A stretch of DNA of 40,763 nt, from the NCBI GenBank assembly GCA_019693395.1, contig JAAMXP010000014.1:1-40763 (forward strand), in the 5' to 3' direction. This DNA is from Ettlia oleoabundans. Taxonomy: Eukaryota > Chlorophyta > Chlorophyceae > Chlamydomonadales. Both the position numbers and the translations under genes were made by a program. Below, one piece after another: positions 22,301-33,930 of this stretch. The first letter of the stretch is position 1. Every line of letters starts with the position of its first letter. A model generated the notes under the pieces. That model searched no databases and was not told the DNA's origin. It was given only the letters and a program-made list of their open reading frames with translations.

Positions 22301-25300
22301 TGGGTGTGTGAAGCAATGAAGGCCCAACAATGCCATGTATGCCTAGCAACCCCAGAACAATCAATAGTGCACCAACCAGGCGGTCTGTGCAGCCAGGATA
22401 GCTGCCAGTGTAAGGCAGTTGTTGCAGTTGGAAAGGACTCTATGGCATGTGACACCTCAGCCACCTGCCACCCTGGTCTCAGCGACCCCTCGCCTGCTGT
22501 TGTGGGCACCATATCTGTGCCTCCTGCAGGAGAAGAAGCGTGCGCTGAGCTAGGGCAACGTCACCCACTTCCTCTACGATGCGGCCGATGTGGTCAGCTG
22601 GATACACAGGCAGGCCTTCCGCAGCCGTCCTGCCTACCTGCCTGCCTCGGTGCACCCCTGCCTGTTTGGCTGTTTGCTGGCAGGCGCTGACATGGCACAG
22701 TTCATGTATCGCTTTACAGGAGGTGCTCGTTCAGCACGTCACCTTCCTGTGCTTGTTTCAGCGCGCACATGTTGCTCTTTTGGACACAGACTGGGCAGTG
22801 CTGCACTGAGTGCAGGCGGCTGCGTGAGGAGGGGTATAGGGCCGAACCTATTGAGGAGCTGTACTGCGATGAGGTGCAGGTGCGTATCGCCTTGCCGTCT
22901 TGCACTCCAAAGCCAGCCAATATCTGCATTTTTCTTCTGGCATAAGAAACGCATGCTAGTACACATGGCGACACATGGCCCTTTCATTTACCCCCCAGTG
23001 GTTTGGACAACCACAACGGGTCACTACCACTATCTCTGCCTAAGAGTGTCTCAGGATTTGTTGGGTTACCCCATGCACCGTTTGCCGCCCTTGTCGCCGC
23101 AGGACTTCACCCAGGCTGAGCTGGGGCTGTGGGTGGTGTCAGACCCCAACGGGCTCTTCCTGTGCGGGGACACCTGCCAGACCATCGCACGCGGCATTGG
23201 CTTCAGGTGATGCTGCAGTCAACCCTGTGTGGGAGCAGGGTGGGCGCAATTAAACAATCCTTGTCCACGCACCTACCCTATTGTGTGCTGCATGCCCCTG
23301 AGCAGGCTGACCAATTGGTGATGACTTGTCCTCCTTCTTCCAAGTGTACGACCCCCATTGTTTGATGTCACCCACTAGTGCCCATTAATACCCCCAGCCA
23401 CCCCTCCTCTTGGCCAGGTTCACCGACGTCAAGCAGCTGTTCTACCAGGCGCAGCGGCAGGCGCAGCTGGCGGCATGTGCAGCCAAGGGTTGGGAGGAAG
23501 CGGCGGTGCAGATGCCCGCCATTGTTCCGCTGGAAATCAACTACCGCACGCACAGGTGTGGGTGGTGGAGATTGTGGCAGGAATGGTTCGCTTGTGTGGC
23601 AGTGAACAGCACACACCACAGCAGGTGTGGATGGATGAGACGAGGTTCGTGGGGGCTGTAATTAGAGGGGGTTATATCTGACCTCCTTTGCTCACCTCCC
23701 TTGATACAAGCCCCGTATGATTGCGCCTGCTGCAGTGGCGTGCTGGATGTTGCTGCGTCTGTGGTTCAGCTGCTGCGCCGCTTCTTTGCCGACCACATTG
23801 ACGACTTGAAGCCGGAGCAGGCGTTCCTGGAAGTGGGTGGGTGGCCGGGTGGTGGGCAGCGGGCGTGTGCGGGCGTGCAGATTCTAGTTGGCAACCAATC
23901 TGCGTTCCTGGACAAACATGGTTGTCGGTCGGTGGGGAAGGATCTTTGGTCCAGCTACAAGTTTAGCAGAGGAGCTGATGTAATGAGGTTGTCTCTTGTT
24001 GTGCACAATCAGCAAGTGGCAATGCCTCTATTGACCTGCTTTCAGCACCCTTACGTGCTGCCTTGGTCCTGCCTCCCACAGGCCCCCCATCTGCCGCTTC
24101 TGCTGCCTGCTGCCACCCCCGGCAACGTGGCCATGCTGCTGTCTGGTGGTGATGCAAATGAGACGTGGAAGGTACGGGGCAAGGAGGTGCTAATCGGTCA
24201 GCGATGCATGCTGACACTGGTTACCCTCTGCCTGTATTACCCTCTTGTTACCAGTTGTTACGGTAGTTTATTTTCCCTGCTTTGCTGCCTTTCCTTCCAA
24301 TCAACCTGCTGCTTCTGCCCCGCCGCGGTGCAGACGGAGTTTGGCGCCAACCAGGTGTGGTGCTGCGCCGCACGCTGTCCTCCCCTGTGCCCCACTTCCT
24401 TGCCAAGATTGACGCCGTGGTGATGACCATACCACAGGCCAAGGGGCTGGAGTTCAACGGTGGGCTCGATGAAGGCAGCTGGCTGACTTACTTCAGGATG
24501 CCTGCCTGCCTCTCTCTGCCTGTTGGCCTTCCCACCACCACCGCTCACCGATCACCCACCCACCCGCTGCTTGCAGACGTGTTCATCCTCAACTTCTTTG
24601 CTGACAGCCCTTGCAAGGAGGAGTGGCGCATCCTGCTGCAGGTATGTCTACTGCACAGCCAGCTGCAGTTGTTGGCCAGCCCCAGGCTTGCCAGCCAATG
24701 TTGCATGGCCGCCGAGCCTCTGCAGCTGCTCCTGCTGGTCACGACTGTTTGGCAATAGGCATCCTCGTTCAGCCAGTCTGCCGACAAGTCAGTTTTGCCG
24801 TTGCCCACATCCCGCTGCCTGCAGTATCTGAATGAGCTGGAAGAGAAGGAGAAGCGCGAGGGGCCTGAGGCACTGCCATTCAGCAAGCCTTTGGCGCGCA
24901 TGTCTGCTTCAAAACTGGGCTTTTCTGGCATGCGCGTGGATGCCCTGGTGAGGCCTGCATGGGGATCGATTGAGGGCGCGGAATGGAGCAGTAGACTGCT
25001 GGCCACTGGTCCTGCTCCTGCTGAGTAAGACATGTTTAGTCCTGCAATCTGCAAAGCTGGCAGCTGCCCCAGGCACATCAGCTTGCCAGTTCAATTTTCT
25101 GATCTTTAGCGTCCATCTTGCCTGCGCTGCACCCTCTCCCGCTTCGTGGTAACAGAACTTTGATGAGACCAGCACAAACTGTTGTGTGAGGAGCTGAAGC
25201 ACCTCTACACAGGTGGGGCCCCTCATTCAGAACGTGAGTATGCCCGCCCAACATTGCAGACTGCCATAATTCCTGCTGTGTCAGAACTGCCGGAACGAAC

Positions 25301-26931
25301 CATCTACTGCACCACTGCATACATGAACACAACATGCCTGATGACCTTGTGTATAAAGTCCCCACCCGCCCGTGTGTCCGCCTCCTGCCTGACGCCCCTC
25401 ATCTGCAGCCGTTACGCGCGCTAAGAACGCTGTGGTGTTCTTCGACTCACAGCCCCAGGCCCACGCACCCTTCTACTACCTGCTGGCCCGCTTGGGGTTG
25501 GCACGGGTGGTCACCGGTGCACTCAAGCTGGAGGTGCGCGTGCGGAGGTGGTGGCAAGCTGTGCCGGTGGATCACCCAACTTGCACAGGGCAATTGCGCG
25601 GCATTCATGCTGCTGGCCTCTTTTTATGGCAAGCAAAGATGGATGTAATGCACATGCATATACGTATGTGTTTTTGGCGGTTTGAAATGCCCACATGCAC
25701 TGACTCCTTGCAACGGCCGCCCACAGTCTGCTGCTCCCAACCATGTGGCACCTTTCTGCCTTGGTGTTGCAGGAGGGCAAGGACCTGCACCGGCTGGGCC
25801 TGTCCAAGAGCAAGAGCACGCCCGCCGACTGGATCAGGTGAGCTGTGTGGGGGGGATGGGAGGGAGCCTTCCAACCAGCAGCAGCCTAGAATGCGCATCT
25901 GATGTGCTGTCGGCTGCAGGTCATCAATGCCTGACCTGCCTCTTGATCTAGCAGGCTGGATTTTTGCCACTTTCATTTCGCTATTCACTGTGACGCGGCT
26001 AGTCTGAGCAACGCTGTGCTTTTGCCTGAGCTGCGGCTGTGATGGGTCACCTGCAGGCGGGCTCAGACCATGCTGCGCACCAAGAACTACGAGGCGGCAG
26101 CCACCTGCTTTCGCAAGGCGGGGAACAGCAGCCGGGCACAGGCGTGCCAGGCACAGGCCAAGCAGCAGGCCACGGCTGAGGTAGGCGCACAGGCAAGACC
26201 ACGACCCTGCACACTCAGTACCTATTTTCACGTGTTTCAAGGAGTGGCGCCACCCTGCTTAGGAGCCTGCGGCACTAAATGCAAGTGGACTTGACTCTTG
26301 ATGTCATGTTGATGCGTCCCTCCTTGAAGGTGTCCTGCCTAACTCGCACAATGTTTTCTGTCATGGCTGCAGCTGGATGAGGAGCAGGACGGTCAGCAGG
26401 CGGACGCACTCCGCTTTGAGGCTGGCTACACACTGCTTGGCACGGCAGTATATGCACCCCCCACAGGAGGCTGACACCACAGAGCGTCGCGAGTGGCTGC
26501 GGCTGGCAGCACCAGCCCTCAAGGCAGCGGGGGAAGAGGTGGCGGCGCAGCGCATTAGTGCGGCATTGGGGCCGACATCGGGGGGTCAGGCTGTGGGCGC
26601 ACCAGTGCAGGACCAGCTGGCACGAGTGGTGGCTCGGTTCGCACCAGGGCTTGACTGTGCTGATAGAGACGCTAAGCATTCACCATGCTGTACTCCTGCA
26701 AATTGCTTAGCAACATTGTACAAACAGCTTGACTCTCCAGGGGCGACAGCCCGCGCCAGGCAATTGCCACCAGGGCGCCAGCTGCCTTGTAGCGGTATAA
26801 ACCGATCGCCACCGTTTCTAGCTGACAAACACCTGCCGTTGTTGGCTAGTACAAAAGGGTTGAACGCAACCATCTTCCCCCGAGCGACCTACTGTAGCTG
26901 TAGACATCTTGTTATGAAACCCCAACGCTAA
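10386..26931 (+). CDS. TRANK1: TRANK1-like ankyrin-repeat, UvrD-type SF1 helicase
   Basis: About 46 exons code for roughly 2,100 residues. Order: an acidic, disordered N-terminus (10931-11567) ending in a Lys-rich helix; ankyrin repeats (13363-16087); a linker with an NLS-like RQRPRKRSW; then a superfamily 1 helicase. Its motifs are all visible: I GRSGTGKTT (spliced at 19999/20219), II ELYCDEVQDFTQAEL, III FLCGDTCQTIARG, IV NYRTHSGVLDVA, V QAKGLEF, VI LYTAVTRAK. STPADWI and a TPR-like stretch follow (25773-26570). Order and signatures match animal TRANK1; such helicases use ATP to move on nucleic acid, but the target here is unknown. The start is 10386 with a 107-nt intron (10461-10567), or 10483 without it. 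One-base frame breaks occur near 19350, 24355 and 26460, and TAG at 22551 must be skipped, so assembly error or a decaying gene is possible. The 3' end is uncertain. Confidence 0.8.
13363..16087 (+). other. Ankyrin-repeat region of the TRANK1-like gene
   Basis: Spliced exons here give several ankyrin units. The clearest are ATALHRAVAAGAPAMVRLL with LESGADPAIH, and TPLLHKAAEENDFACLEALL with AAGADVEAVDALGNNVLH; the second forms only if the intron at 15687 uses a GC donor. Weaker units flank them (WTPLCYALAQDRAGMVPLLL, NSLLHLAVARCDAQLAQMLL). Ankyrin repeats bind proteins; the partner cannot be read from the sequence. Confidence 0.85.
18265..25533 (+). other. UvrD/Rep-like SF1 helicase core of the TRANK1-like gene
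   Basis: About 22 small exons carry the helicase. They start with a TRANK1-type pre-helicase segment (DVIRVW joined to CVSLDEGQAREALD) and YFPSASSEADSYTVLKFH. Walker A is spliced from 19936-19999 and 20219-20331. Motif II is formed by 22816-22879 joined to 23103-23206, motif IV by 23418-23555 joined to 23736, motif V lies at 24421-24459, and motif VI is formed by 25173-25214 joined to 25409. Key Lys (GKTT) and Asp-Glu (CDEVQD) residues are intact, so an active ATPase is expected if the frame is intact. Confidence 0.85.
19038..19073 (+). repeat. 12-bp tandem repeat in an intron, three copies
   Basis: Three perfect copies of AGAAGCAGGGGC lie in the intron between exons ending at 18943 and starting near 19246 of the TRANK1-like gene. 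A related GGGGCA-rich stretch lies 70 bp upstream. Simple intronic repeat, no function implied. Confidence 0.85.
26796..26801 (+). promoter_or_regulatory. TATA-box-like element before the 26960 gene
   Basis: TATAAA lies 164 bp upstream of the ATG at 26960. With a start site about 30 bp downstream it would leave a 5' UTR of about 130 nt. It lies inside the frame that runs on from the helicase gene, so if it is real the helicase gene probably stops earlier or its 3' end overlaps this promoter. Confidence 0.4.
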
Positions 26932-26959
26932 TCAGGCTCACGCGGCTGGAGACATTACG

Positions 26960-29900
26960 ATGACGTTAATGCTGTGCAAGGAGGGCGAAGTGTTCTGTAT
27001 GCTGCCTGAGCGCGGTTCACGCCGCTATGGCCTCCGAACCTTGACGCCGGGCTGCCTAACGCACGACAGCGAACGCCATATTGTTGACCTCGACATACTC
27101 TGGGATGCCGCCACACGCCACGCATCGCCTGCGGCGCTAACCCAGGTGCATCGCCACCGCCGTGGCCAACTCTACTAGCAGACGTTGACCCTGCTTATGC
27201 TTGTTGCAGTGGATATGCTGGCAGCAGTTATCTGCTTTCATGTACCCAGTGCCGGCTCGTCTACAGCCATGTCAGAGCATGCAGATTGATACCAACGTTC
27301 ACAGCGTGCCCCCACATGCAGGCCATCGTGGGCGCCGTACTGCTTGGGTCTAGCAGCAGACCGCTGGAAGGTCTAGTGCCCGCGCTGCAAAGCTGTGCAC
27401 AGGCCATACCTGGCATGCCTAGCGTGCCTGATTCCATCACCTGCAGCACAGCCAGCTGCCCATTTGCAGCTTCAGCCTCTGAAGGTGCCAAAATCGGCTT
27501 TGTGTTCCAGCTGATGCACCAGCTGCACTGCTACTCAGGAGCAGGCAGCAGCGAACCGTCAGTGCAATTGACAACAGAGCCTGCTGTGGCGCTCGGTCAT
27601 GGTCCAACCACGGCAATTGTGCCGGCAGCACAACAGCCAGTAGCAGCAGCAGCAGCGCTGAGAGTAGCCGGTCAAACAGCGGAGCTGTGGGTGCGGTGGG
27701 GAACAAGCGCCGCCAGTTGGTGCTTGTTCCGCCAGGGCGCTGGGCAATTGCCCAGCGCACGCTGCAGCTGCGGCATTGCGGGTCTTGGGCTGGTCTATTG
27801 CAGCCACCTGGATGCTGCACACTCTGCCCTGTTGGCGCCACGAAGTGACGCAACATGCGGCACGAATGCTCCTGCCGGAGTTTTGGATGTCTCAGCCTTG
27901 CAGCGGGCTTGCTCTCAGGTGCTTTCCTCAGTTAGCCAGGCTGCGTATCACGAAGTGTGGGTGAGGCTGAATGAGTTTGCTCTAAATTGAGTAAGGCGGC
28001 TGTTCCACCCAGCTGATTTCTGTGGGTTGGCATCTCCACCTGTGAGTGCCTAGTGGTGTGATGTCTGCGTGCACAGTCTTCGCATGATCCGCATCTGCCT
28101 GCCCATCCTTCTTATTGCAGATGAGCAGCGAGGAGCTGCCCAAGCTGTTAGTGGGTGTAGCACTCTACACTGGGGCCGGCACAGTGCTACCCGAGGGGCT
28201 GGGTTTGGAGATAGCAGACCTCCAGCCCCCATGGTGTGCCAAACGGAAAGATTTTGCAAGCTTTGTGGTGAGGGGGATCACAATCATCAACAGTGATGAC
28301 TGCGTTGGCATGCAGGGCCTACACAATTGGACTGGCGCCTGAGTGCTGTTGAATCGCATTGCTAGTTCACCACCTACCATGTGACGGTTGCCATGGCTGT
28401 ATTGCCTTGCTGTGACCCTGCAAAAGCTGATATGCATTGCATGTGTTACCCCGTGGTTGCTGAGTGCCAGGTCCCCCCCGACTTTTTGGCCTATGGATTG
28501 ACACCAGCGGAGGTGTCCCCTTCAGTTGCGCCTAGCGGAGCTCCATCAACTCCCTCGCTGTCAGGATGCAGCCTGGGCAGCTGGCGGGCAGCTGAACATG
28601 GTGCGGCGAGTTTGAGACATGGTAGCACCTCATTGCTCGACCATGCTGTTTCACTTCTATCACTGCCCAGCGCTGAGGGCATCTGGGCTTCATTGGGCAT
28701 CCCTGTGACCGGCAGCGGGCTGCCACGCTCTAGGATTGCAGTGGGACAGGGAAGCAGCGGCAACCCTGCCCAGTGCGCCATGGAGCTGATGCAGGCGGCA
28801 CAGCTGCTGCTGACTGCTGGGCACATGGAATGCGGGTTCCACATTCTCAAGGTGAGGTAGCAAGTTGGTGGCGTGTCTGCGACTTTCCAGGTAAACCTTC
28901 CTGTGCCAAAATGGTCGATTGATTGCCAATGGCCATCACTATGCAGGAGTGGATGGTAGCTTTGTCGGCACCGGACTTGTTGCAGAAAGTGGCTCCCTGG
29001 CAGCGACCCCAGGATCAGCTCGTGCAGTTGTGGCGGCCGCACATGACACCAGAGGCCCAGGTTGCATGGTGGATGCAGCAGCAGCCACCTGACCCCAAGG
29101 TGGCAGTTGCATCTTGGCACCCAACCCTGCTTGCGCATCTGCAGCGCATGCAGGCAGTCTGCAGTGTGGAATATGTGCGACTGATCAGCAACCTAATGGG
29201 CCCGGTAGCAGGTAAGTTCCACTCCTACTGTAGGTGCGGACAACTCCTAGCATGAGCCTGCCCCGCATATGAGGTGGGACTTTATTTTTGCCTTGGGCTT
29301 CCTTTGCAGTACTGACTAGAAAAAACTCCTAGCAGATGTTTCAGGGCCATGCTTGCACGTGGTACGCTTGGCTCCCGGCTATTTAGGCACCCATCTTACC
29401 GCACTTGCTGCAGCAACGTGTATTTGTGCTTTGATGGCTGCCTTGCAGGGCTGCATCAGGCCAAGGCGTTGATACAGGGTTTTCAGACTGCTTGCTGTCG
29501 GAGCACTGCGCTGTTCCTGGCGTCTGAGTACGTGAATGCCAGCATGCCCGCCATCACAGGTTGGTCCATCTAGGAGAGCTTGCAGGGTGACTGAGATGGC
29601 AGGTGTTTGCCCGGGTTTCCTGCCTCATTCCAGCCATGGCATGTGAGAGTAAACTTGGGCAGTCGACATTGTGTGTGAGGCATGGCGGACAGGTTATCAC
29701 TTGCCGGATAGGCTGGACGATACTTCCTGCTGGGCTTCATATCATCTTTTGCCCTATCCCACCTACTTGCTTATGTTTGCAGATGTCAACAATGTTGCTC
29801 CTGAGCTGAGCACGTGGTTTTACCAAGCTGAGGCGGTTGGCGGTGGCACGGGCCGCACCCACCAGAAGGAACTTGATGAACTGGCTGAGCACCTGGGCAA

Positions 29901-32900
29901 GTGGGTGAACCCAAGGCTGGCTCAGCAGGCGGCGCCGGGATCCCGACCGCCAGCTGACCCCCAGCCATCTTTACAACACCGGCAAGGGCACCAGCAGCAG
30001 CAGCAGCAGGGGAGCAAAGCGGAGGCGTCTGGGTGCGTACAGCAGCCAGTCACGCTGCTCCTGACCACAGCTCGCAGCGTGGCACGGCAGCTGCTGGATC
30101 TACCACTGGATGAGGTAGGCTAATGTGATCCCCAACCGCATTGCCTGCATTGGCTGGCAGTGAGGACCTTCGAATGACGCACATTCTTCTACCTGATGCC
30201 CTACCCTCATGCTCACAGTAGTCTGCCTGTCGCTGCTGCGGTTCAAAGATGGGTTTGTGGTGCAGGCAGTACGGCTGTACGAACAGCTCATCCCCGACTT
30301 GCAAGAAACGGTGCTATCAGGTGCTGCAATATGCAGGGGGAACGTCCACAATTGCCACGTGTCATGCTGCGCAGTAGTTGTGCACCAACTGAATGCTAGG
30401 GCGAGGGTGAGGCTGCATGGCCCATCTGTGCTGTCCTGCATGCAGAGGCGGCATTTTTAAAGGTTCAGCAGTGCACCGATGGCTGGCCCAGCCTGTCAAC
30501 CCTGGTGACGCGGGTGGCAAAGCGAAGGCAGAACAGCCAGGTTGAACCGCCTCTGGGCACCGCTAGCAATCTTGCAGCAGGAGTAGCACCAGAAGGTGGA
30601 ATCGTGTTGCCCCGAGTTCAAGCTTTTCTGCACCAAGTGCAACTGGCTAGGGGGGCAGCCGCTGTTAAGCTAGGGACGCTGCTGTCAGCAGCACTTGCGC
30701 CACAGCCCGCCGTCCACGGTCGGCGGCTGCGAATGGCCGTGTGGTGCTGCATCATGCAGCTTGGTAGCAACAACAGGCCTGATGGAATCAGCAGAGTCAT
30801 GCAGGCACTGGCAGAGGATGACAGCCTTGGCTGGGGGCAGCTACTGGGTGTACTGGAGCGCTGCACATCCGCCTATGACAGCCGCTACTTTGACTCTTTG
30901 CCTGTAGCCTTGACAGCACTGCCTCTCCTGTTGGCAGCTGTGCGCAAGGCCCAACGAAGCAGCAGCAGAAAGAGGAGGAAGAAGCAGAAAAGTAGGAAAC
31001 AAAAGGTTGATGGCAGCCCATGGCTTGGCCCCCACCAGGACGGCGTGCCCGGCAGGGTGCTGCTTCAGCTGGCCCAGCTGCTGCCTGCTTGCCTGGAGGA
31101 CTGCCGCATGGCGGCAATGGCTGCTCTGCACGGCGCTGGTGGGTGCGGCGGCAGTGAGGGCGGCTGTGGTGGGTTGGCCGACTGCGACGCCCTAAGGTTA
31201 GTGATGACAGGCATGGTCAACTGCCTGGAGCTGTTCTCAGGTGAGCCTTGGATGTGTGGAGGCTGAGCCACCTGTATTTGCACCTCTATTGCGAAGCATC
31301 CGACTGCCTCCCCCCCGGGCTGGTTGCATGCAAATACGATTCAGCTTGAGATCGCCCTGATCACAGCTGGGCTGTCACACCTGAAGCGATGCTTCCTGAC
31401 GAGCGCATGTTCTGGGTGTTTGGTTCTGTGCCTTCCTGCTGACTGCATGAGAGCCGGCCCGCTATCCAGAGATCATGAGGCGGTTGCAGTAGAGCTGCGC
31501 AGCATACAGCCTCACTCGCTGCTTCCAGCCATATCTGTGATGCTGGCAGCAGTGGAACGTGCGGGCCCTGCCCTTGTGACACCCGCAGCTGCCCCTTTCA
31601 GCCTTGTCAGCTGTACAGGTGACATGGTGGAGAACTGCCGATGGATGACTCAGCTGGACCGAGCGGCTGGCAGGTTGCTAGGCCTGGTGCCCCTGCTGCC
31701 GCTCCCAGTATGGCAGCCGGCCTCCTTGGGCGCTGGAACCTCTGCCGCCGCTCAGGCGGGTGGTTCCATGAGCTGCTTGCTGGACTTGCTGCAACAGCTG
31801 GTGTCTGCCAGCCAAATGCTGCAACGCAACCGCAACCCGGACCCGCCACTTTGCTCCTGCCTGGCGTTGCTGTGCCACTGCCTGGCCCGGCTGGTCTCAG
31901 GTCCTGGTGCAGATGAACAGGCACAGGTGCAGGCTTGCACAGATCTCATGCGGCTGGTGGTCAGCCCAACAGTGGCCTACCAGCTGCAGCCAGACTACCT
32001 ATTAAGCAGTGCGGAGGGGCGCCGCCTGGCCTGTGAGAGTTTTGTTGCGGTTTCACAGGCCTTAAAAATTTTTGCTTGCACTGGCAGGGCCAGCTTCCCA
32101 GGGCAAGGAAGGCAGCGCCCTGCCCCATGCCGCTGACCTGGCGACACTGGCTGCCGACTGTGCTTATTTGGCAGTCAACACGCTGGCATGCAGCATGCTG
32201 CACTGCTGGCGCTGGCAGGCAACCCTGCTTTTTCAGGCCGTCTGGTCAGTTCCTGCGGTAGGGCCGCGTGGACAAACCGAGATAGGGCTTGTTGACGACG
32301 TTGCATGGTGATAAATACTTTGGGTAGATGTCAGCAAGTGGCACCGGGCCTGTTTTCTCGCGAGGCATGTCTGCAGGCTATGGTTACAAGACTGTGCGCA
32401 CACAGGCACCCTAGTGAAATCTGCCCAACATTTCTTCTAGCCCTGCTTGCCTGCTGCAGGCAGCTGGAAGCGCTCAGCCTGGTGGACTGGTGGCTCTGCA
32501 ACGGCAGCCAGCTGGCTCACCTTACACCTAGTATTGACGCAGCAGCAGGGCCCACCAGCGGTGCCCCATCCGCCATGTTTGTTGCCAGCACGCTGGCCTG
32601 CATGCTGACCATGTGAGTCATCACGTCGGTCGGGGGGTATAGAACACGTGTTGGCTGCTGCTGGACAGTTTGCCCACCTTGTACCATGCTTGCTCGACGT
32701 CCTCAGCAAGTTAACCATGCGCAGGTATTGCAGCACAGGTTCCACTCATACCTTTGGGGCAACTTTGCATAAGTGTCTTTAGAGCATAGCCACATCTGGG
32801 CATTGCTGCCTTGTCAGGGAGCTGTGCCTAAGCTCACCATCTGGTTCTGTTTTGCCTCGCTACCCTTCAGGGCCTTGCCGCCTGAAGTTTTAGAGTCAGC

Positions 32901-33510
32901 ATTGGCATCCCTCCACCGCCTGGTTGCTGCTGACCAGGCCCTGCTGCTGCATTGTGACAGCCTGCCGCTGCTGATGCATGTGGCAGCGCAGGGCACATAC
33001 CAACGCCATGCCAGCAGCTACAGCAGGGGAGTGGCAGGAATGGCACGTGGGCGTGGTGCTTCCGCTGACGGTCCAACCCTGCAGCGTGGGGTGGAGGACC
33101 TGCTTTCTCAGGTGCAGCGGGCAGCATCCAACACATCCAGCCCAGCTGCCGCAGCGGCCACGTCCATGTGGCAGCTCTGGCAGCAGCACCCACCCGCTGG
33201 CATGGCAGCTGGAGCAGCCGCCGCCAACGCCTCCACTCATGACAGGGCCAGCGGCAGCCGCAGCGCTCTGACCGGCCCCAAGGTGGCGCCTTGGGACCGC
33301 CTATCTGCTGCAGCTTCCACCATGTTCAAGTCCATCTCATCGGGCACGGGGCGTGTGCCGACTACTGGTATGAACACTGCATATGGCAGTGCACAACACA
33401 GGAATGCAGTCCCCGACTATCTTTATGGTGAGCCAGAGGAGATGGTGGACTGGGTGTCAGAGATGGACAATGATGATGACGGCCCACTGTATGGATGGGA
33501 GGCTGATTAG
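26960..33510 (+). CDS. Large predicted alpha-helical protein, function not recognised
   Basis: About 13-15 exons, roughly 1,500 residues. Supported exons include 26960-27145, 27322-27960, 28121-28267, 28471-28851, 28947-29211, 29449-29559, 29783-30114, 30266-30320, 30446-31240, about 31454-32030, about 32092-32235, about 32336-32612 and 32871-33510 (stop TAG). The sequence is Leu/Ala-rich, mostly helical and HEAT-like in feel, with no catalytic motif I can name. It has a Q6 run (29992-30009), a strong basic nuclear-type signal (SRKRRKKQKSRKQK, near 30961-31005) and an acidic C-terminal tail (EMDNDDDGPLYGWEAD). The start at 26960 keeps phase into the next exon and has a TATA-like element upstream. 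It could instead be the C-terminal part of the helicase gene, but it has none of the features expected after the TRANK1 TPR region. Exon joins near 30266, 31454, 32090 and 32336 are the least sure. Confidence 0.6.
29992..30009 (+). repeat. CAG triplet run coding for Q6
   Basis: Six CAG triplets lie in a Pro/Gln-rich linker of the unrecognised 26960-33510 protein. Confidence 0.85.
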
Positions 33511-33702
33511 GACGACATTTATGCCAATTTTTACTGAGCCAAGCCAGCGGGGTGGATCTACAGTGGCGGAGGGGTGTGAGATCTGGCCTGGCGCGGCTCT
33601 GCAGCGTTAGGAAGTGAGATTGGCTGCCAATTGCTTTGAAAGGAAAGGTTTTACTGCCTGTCCCTGGAACTCAATCTATATGTGGACACCACCTGTATGC
33701 CG

Positions 33703-33707
33703 TGTAA
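33703..33707 (+). terminator. TGTAA polyadenylation signal for the 26960-33510 gene
   Basis: The first TGTAA lies about 190 nt beyond the stop codon, and a second is at 33794-33798. Either would fit. Confidence 0.5.
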
Positions 33708-33930
33708 GCTGTGTGATTCCAGCAACGAGGTCATCTTGGGCTGTGGATTTATGACATGCTGAGCAAACCACATAGAGTGTGATGAACTACTATTGTAAGG
33801 CATTTCGCTACATAAGTGAGAAGCCGACCAAAAATAGTAGCTAAGCAAGCATAAATTGGTACCTTTCAGAGAAGAAAGGTGGTGCGTGTTGAACGAATAT
33901 GAACTGGTCGGCAGTGCTAGGTTGATGTGA

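Noticed and set aside
22551..22553. Reassigned genetic code with TAG read as an amino acid (known in some ulvophyte algae)
   Set aside because: The downstream gene ends at a TAG (33508-33510), and the CAP, peroxiredoxin and F-box genes end at TGA. An AG acceptor at the same TAG explains the site more simply.
25146..25190. Another frameshift between NFDETSTN and LCEELKHLYT
   Set aside because: Using the AG at 25171-25172 as acceptor gives HKLLCEELKHLYT in phase with the previous exon, so no frameshift is needed.
26640..27280. Transposon insertion between the two large plus-strand genes
   Set aside because: I found no terminal inverted repeats, target-site duplication, or transposase or reverse-transcriptase motif. 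The segment is better explained as a 3' end plus the promoter and first exon of the next gene.
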